From: Bradyrhizobium cytisi
GTDB lineage: Bacteria > Pseudomonadota > Alphaproteobacteria > Rhizobiales > Xanthobacteraceae
Assembly (NCBI RefSeq): GCF_008123515.1
Contig: NZ_VSSR01000009.1
Coordinates: forward strand, 1-64,000
Length of the DNA stretch: 64,000 nt
Direction: 5' to 3'
In this document: piece by piece, positions 45,587 to 54,532 of the stretch
Layout: the number at the start of each line of letters is the position of its first letter
Position numbering within the stretch: the stretch's first letter is position 1
The notes under the pieces: model-generated
Database searches by the model: none
Seen by the model: the letters and a program-made list of their open reading frames with translations, nothing else
Told to the model about the DNA's origin: nothing
Position numbers and translations under genes: made by a program

Positions 45587-45654
45587 GCCGCTGTACATTT
45601 GCCTAATTTTTCTTTAAAAACACCGAATTAGCAGGTTTGGAAGAGGCTGGAATT

Positions 45655-46335
45655 ATGAGCATTTCTGGACGCCGGTTGTCGTCAAAGCTGATCCTCTCGG
45701 CCATGTTTTGTACGTTTGCGTTGTGCCTGCCCGAAGGCGCGTTCGCCGCTTGCGTGAACGATCCTGATACCGCACAAAAGGCAGCTGGCTTTACAACGAA
45801 CCCGTCCTCGTTGCTCGAAGGGCCAAATGGACCTCGCAGCCCGGATGACGTGGCCGCCGACGTACAAACCTTCGTGGCGTCCTATCCTCAGGCGCTTCCT
45901 GCGGTGCTGGCCATTTTGAAGGATCTGTCCAACAAGGGGGCTTCGACCTCCGCTCTTCAGAAGGCTATCGGGACCGGTCTTGGAAAGGCGGCCAACGTCT
46001 GCAAGACGACCGATCTGACGTTTTCCCTCGAGATCCAAGGCGACCTTGGTGCCACGGGATCGGCTGATGCCAACGCGCAATACGCGGCCCTCACCGGAAA
46101 CGATCCAACCCGAAGCGTGGCTCTCTCAGGCGCCACAACCGGCTCCTCGGGCGGCGTCGGCGGCCAAACGTCACCGACGGGCGGAACATCGGGTACCGGC
46201 TCGTCCTTTCAAACTTTTGTCGCCAACAGCGTGTCCAACAATCCGACAAATTATTTTAGTTCAAGCGTTAGCGGTGCGGGCTCAGCGGGCGGAACGACCA
46301 CGACGATCGTCTGCACCGTATCAGGTTCGTGCTGA
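45655..46335 (+). CDS. Secreted Gly/Ser/Thr-rich protein, unknown
   Basis: 226 aa from the ATG at 45655 (GAGG eight bases upstream). Signal peptide at about 1-30 (LILSAMFCTFALCLPEGAFA). The N-terminal half is helical (DVAADVQTFVASYPQALPAV, STSALQKAIGTGLGKAANVC); the C-terminal half is low-complexity, with runs of Gly, Ser and Thr (GGVGGQTSPTGGTSGTGSS) and ends VCTVSGSC. Located directly before the Wzc-type gene. Similar helical-plus-Gly/Ser proteins accompany EPS export genes in alphaproteobacteria, but no function is known to me. Confidence 0.75.
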   Translation: MSISGRRLSSKLILSAMFCTFALCLPEGAFAACVNDPDTAQKAAGFTTNPSSLLEGPNGPRSPDDVAADVQTFVASYPQALPAVLAILKDLSNKGASTSALQKAIGTGLGKAANVCKTTDLTFSLEIQGDLGATGSADANAQYAALTGNDPTRSVALSGATTGSSGGVGGQTSPTGGTSGTGSSFQTFVANSVSNNPTNYFSSSVSGAGSAGGTTTTIVCTVSGSC

Positions 46336-46441
46336 GTTTTGGGCCTTCCTTCAACGATCCATCCGAATTTTTCGGCGCTCGGATGCGGTCGCTTTGATTT
46401 TGAGTAGCCGCGACGAATATCAGTCAGGGTAGACGGGCCGG

Positions 46442-48856
46442 ATGCTCCAAACACGAATTCCAAATTCTCATGCCTCGACGCAAATCCAAGGCAACGACAC
46501 GGCGTCGTATGAACACGCCTTTTCTGTAGCCCTTGGCCTGATCACTCGGCAATACCCGGTGATGATCATCACGGTACTGCTCTGCCTTGGCATGGCGGGC
46601 GTTTACTTATTGACCGCACCCAAGCGCTACACCGGCACTGCCGTCCTTCTGATGGACAGCCGCAAGATGCAGGGTCTGCAAACGCAAGTCGGAGCAGCAG
46701 GAGACAGTCCGATCGACACGGCCATGGTCGATAGTCAAGTCGAAGTCCTGAAATCCGAGACCATTGCCTCGGCGGTCATTAAGGACTTGCGGCTCTTGGA
46801 TTCTACGGTATTTATGCGCGAGGACGCGGGTTTCTTAAGCGAAGTGACCGAGCTCTTGGCAAGCTTCTTCCCGGAAGAGAAGCCCTCCGATGATGGGCTC
46901 ATGCGAACGGCCATCGGACGCATTGTGAATGGGCTGACCATCAAGCGCGTCGCCCAAAGCTACGTCATCGAAATATCATACCAATCGCTCTCGCGGGATC
47001 TGGCGGCACAGATCGCAAACGCGGTCGCAGAGAATTACATTACCGACACCCTTGAGTCGAAATACCAAGCCTCGCGCCGCGCCGCGGTATGGCTCCAGGA
47101 TCGCCTGAAGGAGCTTCGTGCCCAGGCTTCCTCCGCCGAACGCGCGGTGGCCGATTACAAGGCCAAGAACAATATAGTGGATGCCGGCGGTCGCCTTCTG
47201 ACTGAGCAGCAACTCGCCGAGATCAACAGTGGTCTAACCGAGGCCCGCGGAAAGCGGGCGGAGGCGGAGGCCAAGCTGCAACGGATCACTGCAATTCTCA
47301 ATGCTGACGAGAGCGACCCTCAGGTCATTTTGAATGATTTGGCGACTGTCAATGATTCAATGGCCAATCCGGTCATTACCAAGCTGCGCGGAACTTATCT
47401 TGATTACGCAGCTAAGGCATCAGACTGGTCCAATCGATATGGCCCAACACATTTGGCGGTTGTGAACCTGCGCAACCAGATGCGCGAGATCCGGCGTTCC
47501 ATCCTGGATGAGCTTCGCCGGACGGCTGAGGCCTACAAGAGCGATTTTGCGATCGCCAACGCTCGCGAGGAAGCGAGCCAAAAGAGCCTCAACGATACGA
47601 TCGCCGTATCAAATGATACGAGCCAGGCCCAGATCGTGTTGAGGGATTTGGAAAGCAACGCGCAAAGCGCCCGCGCCTTGTCGGATAATTTCCTGCAGCT
47701 CTACATGGTCTCGGTGCAGCAGCAATCTTTCCCGATAACGGAGGCAAGGGTCATCACTCAGGCCGCTGCCCTATCTACACCGAAGACCTCCCCCAAGACG
47801 GCCTTGGTTCTCCTGGCGGGTATCGTCGGTGGCGGCATTCTCGCGGGTCTGGTCGCGATCTTCCTTGAAATGCTCGACCGCGTCTTCCGGACCGTCCATC
47901 AGGTCGAAAGGCTGCTCCAGACCAATTGTCTCGCCTCTGTCCCGATCGTTGGTTTCGGAGCAGACCAGGCCGCAAAGGGCACACTGAGCAGCCTCAAGGG
48001 ATGGTTGCCGTTCCTGCGGGATTGGATGCCGAATTCGCGGCCGGGCTCTCGTCCGACCGTTGCCACCGGCCAGCCGAGCCGCGCCATGGAGGCGGGACCG
48101 AATCATGTAACTCGCCCGGGCGGCCGGCAGCTTACGATCGACGACAGCGTTGCGCGCTTCGCGATCAATTCGCCATTTTCGCGGTTCGCAGAAGCGTTTC
48201 GTTCGATCAAATTGGCGACCGACCTGAGCAACTTTGGCTCGCCTCATAAAGTCGTCGCGATCACTTCGGCTCTTCCTAACGAAGGGAAATCGACGGTGAG
48301 CGAGGCTTTGGCTCAAACCACGGCGCAGAGCGGATTGCGCACCCTTCTCATTGATGGCGACATCCGTAATCCAAGCCTAACCCATCGTCTTGGTCGTTCG
48401 GCAGACGTCGGCCTCATCGACGTCGTGTTCGGGAAGGTAGACTTAAAGGACGCGCTCTGGGTCGATCCGCAGACCAATCTGCACTTCCTGCCTTGCGTGG
48501 TAACCTCACGGTTCTCGAACTCGAGCGACCTGCTGGCCTCCGCTCAAATGCAAAAGTTCTTTCAGGATCTGCGCGAGCAATATGACCGCATCATCCTTGA
48601 TCTCAGCCCATTGGCGCCGATTATCGACGTGCGCGCGACCGGTACGTTGGCCGACTCGTACATTTTGGTTATTGAATGGGCGAAATCGAAGCTCGACGTC
48701 GTCGAGCGTGTCATCCAAGAAACGCCAATGGTTCGTGAGCGCCTCATGGGCGCGGTTCTCAACAAGGTGAACGTCGCCGCCATGAGCCGTTACGACACGC
48801 ACAGCGGTGGCTATTACCGCAACCGATATTACTCACGATACGGGTACGTGGACTAA
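46442..48856 (+). CDS. Wzc-type polysaccharide co-polymerase / bacterial tyrosine kinase
   Basis: 804 aa, usual length for fused PCP-2a proteins. Wzz domain with N-terminal helix at about 40-58, a long coiled-coil periplasmic part (200-430) and a second helix at about 454-475. The cytoplasmic BY-kinase has Walker A LPNEGKST (611-618), Walker A' LLIDGDIR (635-642) and Walker B IILDLSPL (717-724), and the tail holds seven tyrosines in the last 21 residues (784, 791, 792, 796, 797, 800, 802). It controls chain length and works with the Wza-type lipoprotein at 50351; tyrosine phosphorylation would tune assembly. All kinase motifs are intact. Confidence 0.95.
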   Translation: MLQTRIPNSHASTQIQGNDTASYEHAFSVALGLITRQYPVMIITVLLCLGMAGVYLLTAPKRYTGTAVLLMDSRKMQGLQTQVGAAGDSPIDTAMVDSQVEVLKSETIASAVIKDLRLLDSTVFMREDAGFLSEVTELLASFFPEEKPSDDGLMRTAIGRIVNGLTIKRVAQSYVIEISYQSLSRDLAAQIANAVAENYITDTLESKYQASRRAAVWLQDRLKELRAQASSAERAVADYKAKNNIVDAGGRLLTEQQLAEINSGLTEARGKRAEAEAKLQRITAILNADESDPQVILNDLATVNDSMANPVITKLRGTYLDYAAKASDWSNRYGPTHLAVVNLRNQMREIRRSILDELRRTAEAYKSDFAIANAREEASQKSLNDTIAVSNDTSQAQIVLRDLESNAQSARALSDNFLQLYMVSVQQQSFPITEARVITQAAALSTPKTSPKTALVLLAGIVGGGILAGLVAIFLEMLDRVFRTVHQVERLLQTNCLASVPIVGFGADQAAKGTLSSLKGWLPFLRDWMPNSRPGSRPTVATGQPSRAMEAGPNHVTRPGGRQLTIDDSVARFAINSPFSRFAEAFRSIKLATDLSNFGSPHKVVAITSALPNEGKSTVSEALAQTTAQSGLRTLLIDGDIRNPSLTHRLGRSADVGLIDVVFGKVDLKDALWVDPQTNLHFLPCVVTSRFSNSSDLLASAQMQKFFQDLREQYDRIILDLSPLAPIIDVRATGTLADSYILVIEWAKSKLDVVERVIQETPMVRERLMGAVLNKVNVAAMSRYDTHSGGYYRNRYYSRYGYVD

Positions 48857-48866
48857 CCGGCAGCGA

Positions 48867-49610
48867 ATGGCCAATGCCGTTGGCAGATCGATCCTCGTAC
48901 TGATCGGCCTGTTTTCAGCAGGCTGGGCTGTACTGTTTTTTTTTAGTCCAACTCGGGACGTGCAGCTGGACAACATTGCCAACGCGGTTCTCTCAGGGAC
49001 CGTGTTTGGGCGTAATCCGATTGCCGAAACTGCACTGGCTTTAGCCGAAAATCGGACAACCTGTAATCCTCGGGAAATCAGGGCGGCGGCGATCATCCGC
49101 CTGCGTCTCTATGAGATGGCTGTAAACTCCCTTGATGCGCGCCTTGCGAATGAGCGCCTAAGCTCGCTTCGTTCGTCGGTAAGAAAAGCCCTAAGTTGCG
49201 TCCCGACCGACGGGCTCTTATGGTTCATCGAGTATTGGAGCGCGATCAATCAGGGCGGCCAGGTCAGCGAGCACCTCGACGAATTGCGGATGTCGTATCG
49301 CCTTGCACCGTATGAGGGCTGGATTGCTTTGCGGAGCCCATATGTGCTGGCGATCTATGACGCACTTCCAGCTGACCTGCAGGAGAGCGCACGCAAGGAA
49401 TTTGTAGCCATGGTCCGAACGGGCTTGATCCGCGACGCGGTCAAGGTGCTGAAAGGAGCCGGATGGAGACACCACGATGTGCTTTTGGCCGGCCTCGCAA
49501 CAGTAAGACTGGATTTTCGCCTTCAATTGGACCGCGCACTGAGGGGCGAAGGGCTGATCGCCGATATTCCTGGCGTGGAGCCCCGCGAGTTCAGGCCCTG
49601 GCGATACTAG
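48867..49610 (+). CDS. Membrane-anchored protein of unknown function, TPR-like helices
   Basis: 247 aa from the ATG at 48867; a GTG at 48807 would overlap Wzc by 50 bases. One N-terminal helix (SILVLIGLFSAGWAVLFFFSP), then an alpha-helical periplasmic part with SSLRSSVRKALSCVPTDGLLWFIEYW and LRMSYRLAPYEGWIALRSPYV. The last segment matches LKMSYLTAPSDARLMPLRLATV in the gene at 57420, so they form a paralogous pair. The code for FFFS contains nine consecutive T's (about 48936-48944). Perhaps an assembly scaffold for the export machine; this is inference. Confidence 0.65.
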   Translation: MANAVGRSILVLIGLFSAGWAVLFFFSPTRDVQLDNIANAVLSGTVFGRNPIAETALALAENRTTCNPREIRAAAIIRLRLYEMAVNSLDARLANERLSSLRSSVRKALSCVPTDGLLWFIEYWSAINQGGQVSEHLDELRMSYRLAPYEGWIALRSPYVLAIYDALPADLQESARKEFVAMVRTGLIRDAVKVLKGAGWRHHDVLLAGLATVRLDFRLQLDRALRGEGLIADIPGVEPREFRPWRY

Positions 49611-49611
49611 C

Positions 49612-50068
49612 GGCGTTCGAAACGACCCTGATCTGTGCCGGTCTCGGGGCGCCAATAAAACTCAGCCACTTCTTCAACTGGTGCCGCTGATGTCAAATTA
49701 CGACGATGGTCCGTCCTGGTCGTATCTTGGGCAGCTCGACCTTAAACAACCAACCTATGTTTGGTTGTTTAATGTCACGCCTAATGGAAACACGGCTTAC
49801 ATCCGCACGAGTTTTTCAATCAGATGGCAAGGCAGGCGCTCTGTTTGCGTTTGACCTGCGCACAGCGACCACCAAAACCCTCTGTAATTTTGCCGACCTG
49901 GACCCCTCCCTTAGGAACCTGAACGCGCATACGGGATACGATGCATGGGACCCTGAAGGGCGATTCTATTTCGCAAGCTTCGATGGAGGCTCGCATGCGC
50001 ATGTGATCATTACGCGCTTAGACATTCGTCCGCTGGAGGCGGCGGCCGGGATACCGAGCAAGCATTGA
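49612..50068 (+). pseudogene. Frameshifted remnant of a beta-propeller/TolB-like protein
   Basis: Two frames join into one protein-like stretch. The first, open from 49612 through an ATG at 49690, reads NDPDLCRSRGANKTQPLLQ, SWSYLGQLDLKQPTYVWLF and NVTPNGNTAYIRTS; the second, offset by +1 after about 49810, continues QSDGKAGALFAFDLRTATTKTL and HTGYDAWDPEGRFYFASFDGG to a stop at 50068. The repeated W/F-G-x-D phrases suit propeller blades of the TolB or oligogalacturonate-lyase kind. The N-terminal part is missing, so it is a decayed fragment. The next 282 bases (50069-50350) show nothing further. Confidence 0.5.
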
Positions 50069-50350
50069 GCAAGACCGCGGTCCGGGCGTCACCCGAAGCA
50101 CGTTAGGCTGGGACCTATGAGATCGTAGGATAACTTTTGGAACGTCACATCCCGGCGTCTTGTGCTTCTTCGGCCGCATCATCCCCTCCGATGCGTCACA
50201 GAATCACGGTCCGCAGCAAATGGGAATCTACCAACAAAATCGCAGGGACGGCCTCAACCTCCCAATCCCCGCAATCTCAAACCGCCTCAAACCCAAAGAA
50301 TAGGCTCCCGCTCAATCGCTTTGAGTTTTGTTCACGGACGATTCAATACA

Positions 50351-51589
50351 CTATTGTCTCGATGTGATCTTGAGGATCTGCGCGTTGTTCGCTGTGACAA
50401 TCGTATCGTTGGCAGTTGCGATCACGACACGAACGAACTGCAGGAATTTGGCCGTATCAACCGTCGCCGCATTGGCCGCGAACAGCACGTCCTTGTCCCG
50501 CATGTCAAATTTGGTCGCAAGGAAGTAGGCAGCCGGATCCCTGAAATCCGCGTTGTAGACGATCGGCACCGTGGGGCCGACGAACTTGGAACAGTCCACA
50601 CCCAGCCGCTCCGCGAGCTCCCGGGGCTCCCGGCGGTAGACGTAGACACCGCTGGGCTCGGCTTGGGCGTCCAGCAGGCCTCCGGCCTTGGCCATGGCCT
50701 GCGCCATGTTGATTTTCCACATGTCGAACGGGAACTGCCCCTGCGCGCCAGACGCACCGAAGGCCAGGAAGATCTGCGGCTCGCGATAGACATAGATCGT
50801 ATCGCCGGGATGCACCCAAATATTGTTCATAGGGGTGTAAACCAAGGCCCCAAAGGGAACCGTTGCGCGCTTTCCGTGACGCTCAAGCGTCACCCAGGTT
50901 TCCCAGCCCTGCCCCTTCGGGCCTCCGGCCCGGGAGATGACGTCCAGGATGCGCTCGCCGGCCGCGTTTGCGGTAAGACGCGTCGGCGTATTGACCTCAC
51001 CGAGGACGCTGATCAGTGACGTATTTTGGGTGATCAGCGACACCACCACCTGCGGTTCGATGGCACGATTCCCGATTGCCTTGACGATGTCCTGTTGAAT
51101 TTCACTTGGCGTACGGCCATTCGCCTTGATCGCACCCGCATACGGCACCGTGATGAAACCGGCCGAATCGACATTTTGGTTTGGCAGCGAAACAAAGTTA
51201 CCCGGGCGAACGCCCGCCTCGGCTGGGATGAACAAGCCGCCTGCGGCCGCCTCGAAGATCGATACTGCTACGACGTCGCCAATGCCGAATTTGATGGACG
51301 GCGGCGGACGATTGTCCGGGAAGGATCCAGCAATAGCTCCAGGACCGTATTCCCTGACGATATCGACGACCGTGGGGGTGAGCTTCACCAGCCCGTATTC
51401 CGGGCCGTTGACTGTCTGCTCGCTCTTGATGACGTGGTCCTCAGGACCCGACATGGGCATAATCGAACACCCCGCCGAGCTGAGCAGGACAGCCGAAAGC
51501 ACACTCGCCAGGACGAAGCCCCGTTTCACCACCACCCAAGTCCCCAATTTATCAGTCCGCAAACTCAGCGAATTCCCCAAGCGAGTCAA
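50351..51589 (-). CDS. Wza-type outer-membrane polysaccharide export lipoprotein
   Basis: 412 aa. A signal peptide ends in the lipobox LSSAGC with Cys41 (LASVLSAVLLSSAGC); downstream GTG starts would shorten the leader. The Poly_export (PES) domain spans about 100-200 (FGIGDVVAVSIFEAA, VDSAGFITVPYAGAIKANG, VVVSLITQNTSLISVLGEV), followed by SLBB domains with TRLTANAAGERILDVISRAG and the HPGDTIYVYREPQIFLAFG stretch. It forms the outer-membrane pore of the export complex with Wzc. The next gene upstream on its strand is the initiating transferase (51683-53215), so both are probably co-transcribed. Confidence 0.93.
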   Translation of the reverse strand: MTRLGNSLSLRTDKLGTWVVVKRGFVLASVLSAVLLSSAGCSIMPMSGPEDHVIKSEQTVNGPEYGLVKLTPTVVDIVREYGPGAIAGSFPDNRPPPSIKFGIGDVVAVSIFEAAAGGLFIPAEAGVRPGNFVSLPNQNVDSAGFITVPYAGAIKANGRTPSEIQQDIVKAIGNRAIEPQVVVSLITQNTSLISVLGEVNTPTRLTANAAGERILDVISRAGGPKGQGWETWVTLERHGKRATVPFGALVYTPMNNIWVHPGDTIYVYREPQIFLAFGASGAQGQFPFDMWKINMAQAMAKAGGLLDAQAEPSGVYVYRREPRELAERLGVDCSKFVGPTVPIVYNADFRDPAAYFLATKFDMRDKDVLFAANAATVDTAKFLQFVRVVIATANDTIVTANNAQILKITSRQ

Positions 51590-51682
51590 CGAACAGCGGA
51601 CCCGAATACCCGGTAGCGACGACGATAACCTGAAGATGTTGCATCGCGGTTACAGGGCGCACAGCTGCCCCAACAGACAGGC

Positions 51683-53215
51683 TCAATACGCATTCCGGCG
51701 GTTTGTAAGTTCCAGACAGGTGAGGAGGAGGACCTTAAGGTCAAGCGCGAGGCTCCAGTTATTAATGTACCAGAGGTCGCAATCGATCCGTCCCTTCATT
51801 TGCTCCACGAGGGCGGTCTCGCCCCGATAGCCCTTGACTTGGGCCCAGCCGGTAATGCCCGGTTTGACATGGTGCCGGAACGCATAATCCGACAGCAATC
51901 TGCCATAGTGGCTATCATGCGCCAGCGCATGCGGCCGAGGCCCCACCAGCGACATGTCCCCCATCAGAACGTTAATGAGTTGGGGAACCTCGTCGATGCT
52001 GCTTCGACGGAGGAGCCGTCCAAACCTGGTGACCCGCGGATCAAACCGCTTGGCCTGGACGACCGTGGCACCATCCTCCATGACGGTCATCGTCCTGAAC
52101 TTGAAGATGGAAAACTCCTTGGCGTTGAAGCCGTTGCGCTTCTGCCGAAAGAACACCGGTCCAGGTGAGTCCAACTTGACGACGATCGCGCTCAAAATCA
52201 TCAAGGGAGCGAATACGACCAGCCCAACCAAGGCTCCGACGATATCGAGCAGGCGCTTGGATGCCTGCTCCGCCCGCGACAGCGGTCCCCGCTGAATTTC
52301 CACCGAAAGTGAATTCTGCAATCTGAACGAGGGATTTCCCGCCAGCGAACGGATTCGCCGGTCCGGCAGCAATCGAACCGGCAGCGGCGAGATCCTGAGC
52401 CCATCGCGGACGAGTTCGACTTTGCGGGTATCGCTCCAAGGAAATGCCAAGACGATTGCTTCGGCTCCTCGAGTGCGTGCGACCGCGATCGCGTGCTCCA
52501 GCGTGGCAGCCTCGCCCGCACTCATCGCAAACCCGCCTCCTCGTCCGGCCGGGAACGCCACCCGTTCGACTTCCGTAAAGCCATATTTTCCGAGCAACTC
52601 TTCGAGACCAAGCGCGGCCAGCTCCTCGCCGGTGCCCAGTAAAACGGCACGCTGGCCCTTTACCTGCCCGTCAGCCACCACCCCGGCCACGATGCGTTTG
52701 GCAAACCGCCGCCAACCCACCAGAAGAAAAGGCGCAAGCAGACTGAAGCAGATAACAGAGCCGCGAGAGTAGACGGCACCGCTCTTCATCAGGAAGGCCA
52801 ACGATGTAAACAAAAGGATAACCAGGGTCCATTGCGCGAAGATTCGGCCCGCATCCCTTCGCTTCTTCGCAAGCGCGGCACGGAGATCATACAACCCGGT
52901 CGAGTAGCCAATCAGCACGTAGAGCAATGCTGCAACGGGGCCAACTCCGAGCACTGGCTCAAGGTGATCAAGCCCGCTATTGGCAAGGATTTGGTAGAGT
53001 CCCGTCCCAACCACGCTCGCAAACAGGATCACGGCGGCGTCAAACGACGCAACCAGATGCGCAAGAGCGGAGTAAGGGATTTTAATGCCAACTCGGCGGT
53101 CCTGCAGATCTTCGACCAATCGAGCGTTGTCGATTGGACCCTCCAATAACGCCGGCTTGTCGGGCGCCGTGTGACCGTCCGTCGAGTCGGTCGAGATTGA
53201 GCTCTGAGGGAACAA
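51683..53215 (-). CDS. Undecaprenyl-phosphate sugar phosphotransferase (WbaP/ExoY-like)
   Basis: 510 aa from a TTG at 53215 with a perfect AAGGAGG five bases before it. N-terminal membrane region of about four to five helices (about 45-170), a central Rossmann-like domain (GQRAVLLGTGEELAA) and the C-terminal bacterial sugar transferase domain from about 320: SKRLLDIVGALVGLVVF, IFKFRTMTVMEDGA, SSIDEVPQLINVLMGDMSLVGPRP and KPGITGWAQVKGYRGE. It transfers hexose-1-phosphate from UDP-sugar (probably glucose or galactose) to undecaprenyl phosphate, starting each repeat unit. The A+T-rich region upstream contains three palindromes. Confidence 0.95.
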   Translation of the reverse strand: MFPQSSISTDSTDGHTAPDKPALLEGPIDNARLVEDLQDRRVGIKIPYSALAHLVASFDAAVILFASVVGTGLYQILANSGLDHLEPVLGVGPVAALLYVLIGYSTGLYDLRAALAKKRRDAGRIFAQWTLVILLFTSLAFLMKSGAVYSRGSVICFSLLAPFLLVGWRRFAKRIVAGVVADGQVKGQRAVLLGTGEELAALGLEELLGKYGFTEVERVAFPAGRGGGFAMSAGEAATLEHAIAVARTRGAEAIVLAFPWSDTRKVELVRDGLRISPLPVRLLPDRRIRSLAGNPSFRLQNSLSVEIQRGPLSRAEQASKRLLDIVGALVGLVVFAPLMILSAIVVKLDSPGPVFFRQKRNGFNAKEFSIFKFRTMTVMEDGATVVQAKRFDPRVTRFGRLLRRSSIDEVPQLINVLMGDMSLVGPRPHALAHDSHYGRLLSDYAFRHHVKPGITGWAQVKGYRGETALVEQMKGRIDCDLWYINNWSLALDLKVLLLTCLELTNRRNAY

Positions 53216-53398
53216 ATTCGCCTCCTTGACAATGCCAACGCTTAATTGAACCTGGCGTCCACCAGCAGATCATTGGTAATATTGCATTGCAATAAAATAA
53301 TGCGATGCATTAATTCAAATTTGAAGAATGGAGCCTGCTAGTGCCAAAAAGGTGAGCAGGGAGTCAAGTCAACGTTTGCAACACCACTCCGAGTTTCG
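53216..53398. promoter_or_regulatory. Divergent control region with three adjacent palindromes
   Basis: This A+T-rich stretch separates the initiating transferase (minus) from a secreted protein (plus). It carries three consecutive perfect inverted repeats: ATTGCATTGCAAT at 53281-53293, TAATGC-gat-GCATTA at 53298-53312 and TTCAAATTTGAA at 53314-53325. Such clustered symmetric sites suit a dimeric repressor or activator; rhizobial EPS genes are known to be controlled at A+T-rich sites by MucR/Ros-type regulators. Which protein binds is unknown, and no -35/-10 pair is claimed. Confidence 0.55.
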
Positions 53399-54001
53399 AT
53401 GAAGAGCCACCATTGCGTCCTCGCCATCATTGCGCTGGTTTCAATTTCCAGCGCGCAGTCAGAGCAGACCAACTCCGGAACGCGGGGGTGCATCACCGGG
53501 GTTGGAGTTGCTCGGCAGCAAGAATGCGACAGCGAAGTCTCTAAACAGGTGGGCAGCGGCAGCAACATTATCCTACTCGATGGGGGATGGCAGCTGGTCA
53601 AAACCAAGAACCCGTCAGGCGGACCGGATGCGGTCTCTGTTATGCACGTTGCTGATGCGAAGAGGTCCGACATTGGGCTCGCGGGCCTCAGCCTCCAATG
53701 TGGCCGGCAAGGCATCGAAATCCTTCTAATCATCCTAGAGCGGATGTCGCGCGGCGAGCCGAAGGTCACCCTGACGTCAGGAAACGGCCGAATTGCCGTG
53801 TTTGATGCATCCGTCGTGCAGGCAGGCCAAGCTCTGTTGTTGCCTCGCAACGCTGCGGAGTTCGCAACCCGTGATTGGCAGCAGGCTAACGAGCTCTCTG
53901 TCGAAATTGAGGGAAAGTCCACTTCGATCCGCGGGACGATCCCGATCGGCGGACTTGCTGTCGCTTACCGATTGCTAACCGAGAGCTGTCCTGCGCGATG
54001 A
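53399..54001 (+). CDS. Secreted protein of unknown function
   Basis: 200 aa, ATG at 53399. Short signal peptide (VLAIIALVSISSAQS, about 1-22). The mature part is beta-rich, with four cysteines: one in GCITGV, one in QECDSEV, one in LQCGRQ and one in ESCPAR, probably forming two disulphides. No recognised domain. Divergent from the initiating transferase and upstream of a small membrane protein and a Wzy-like gene, which suggests an envelope role in EPS assembly, but function is unknown. Confidence 0.7.
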   Translation: MKSHHCVLAIIALVSISSAQSEQTNSGTRGCITGVGVARQQECDSEVSKQVGSGSNIILLDGGWQLVKTKNPSGGPDAVSVMHVADAKRSDIGLAGLSLQCGRQGIEILLIILERMSRGEPKVTLTSGNGRIAVFDASVVQAGQALLLPRNAAEFATRDWQQANELSVEIEGKSTSIRGTIPIGGLAVAYRLLTESCPAR

Positions 54002-54075
54002 GGAGTCGAGTTGTTCGGGAACCAGTTGATGGTTCCTTAGGAAAGTAGGTGGAATGGTGGCGCCGGAGACACACA

Positions 54076-54390
54076 ATGACCCCGGTTGCCATCTTTCTAT
54101 TTCTCGCCGGCGCAGTTCTGGCTTGGCGTTTTCGCGTGTGGATTTTGGTGCCTTTCAGCCTGATCGCGATCATTGTCACGTTCCTGACCCAGCTATCGCT
54201 CGGTGCAGGACTAGCTGTCGCGTGTGGATATGGGTTGCTGATGGGATTTGCCCCGCAAACCGGCTATGCCTTCGGCCTGTTGGCACAAATCACGTTGCTG
54301 GCCCGTTATTCGCGGAAGCAAACATTTTCTCGCAAGGCATCCGTAGCCGCGCTCTACAGACGAACGTCAGCCGATCACTCCGGACGGTAA
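54076..54390 (+). CDS. Small membrane protein, unknown
   Basis: 104 aa from the ATG at 54076 (GGAG eight bases upstream); an in-frame start at 54049 adds nine residues. Three hydrophobic helices (PVAIFLFLAGAVLAW, WILVPFSLIAIIVTFL, LAVACGYGLLMGF) and a basic C-terminal tail (ARYSRKQTFSRK). No recognised family. It sits between the secreted protein and the Wzy-like gene; a role in membrane assembly is only suggested by position. Confidence 0.6.
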   Translation: MTPVAIFLFLAGAVLAWRFRVWILVPFSLIAIIVTFLTQLSLGAGLAVACGYGLLMGFAPQTGYAFGLLAQITLLARYSRKQTFSRKASVAALYRRTSADHSGR

Positions 54391-54532
54391 ATGGCCTGCA
54401 GGTTTTGCGTCCGCAGACGCAACCGAGCCAGCAAAAAGGCGTTTGGCGGCGCTGACGACGCATGCGATAGTAAATCAATCTGCGGATCGTCGCCGGCTCG
54501 TCCTCCTCCCCTCATCATTTTAAAGTCTTCAA

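Noticed and set aside
47771..48316. 181-codon minus-strand frame within the Wzc-type gene
   Set aside because: Low-complexity, Arg/Asp-rich translation opposite the conserved Wzc kinase region.
50162..51019. 285-codon plus-strand frame
   Set aside because: It is antisense to the Wza-type lipoprotein gene, whose domains and lipobox are clear. The translation is Arg/His/Gly-rich with no family features.
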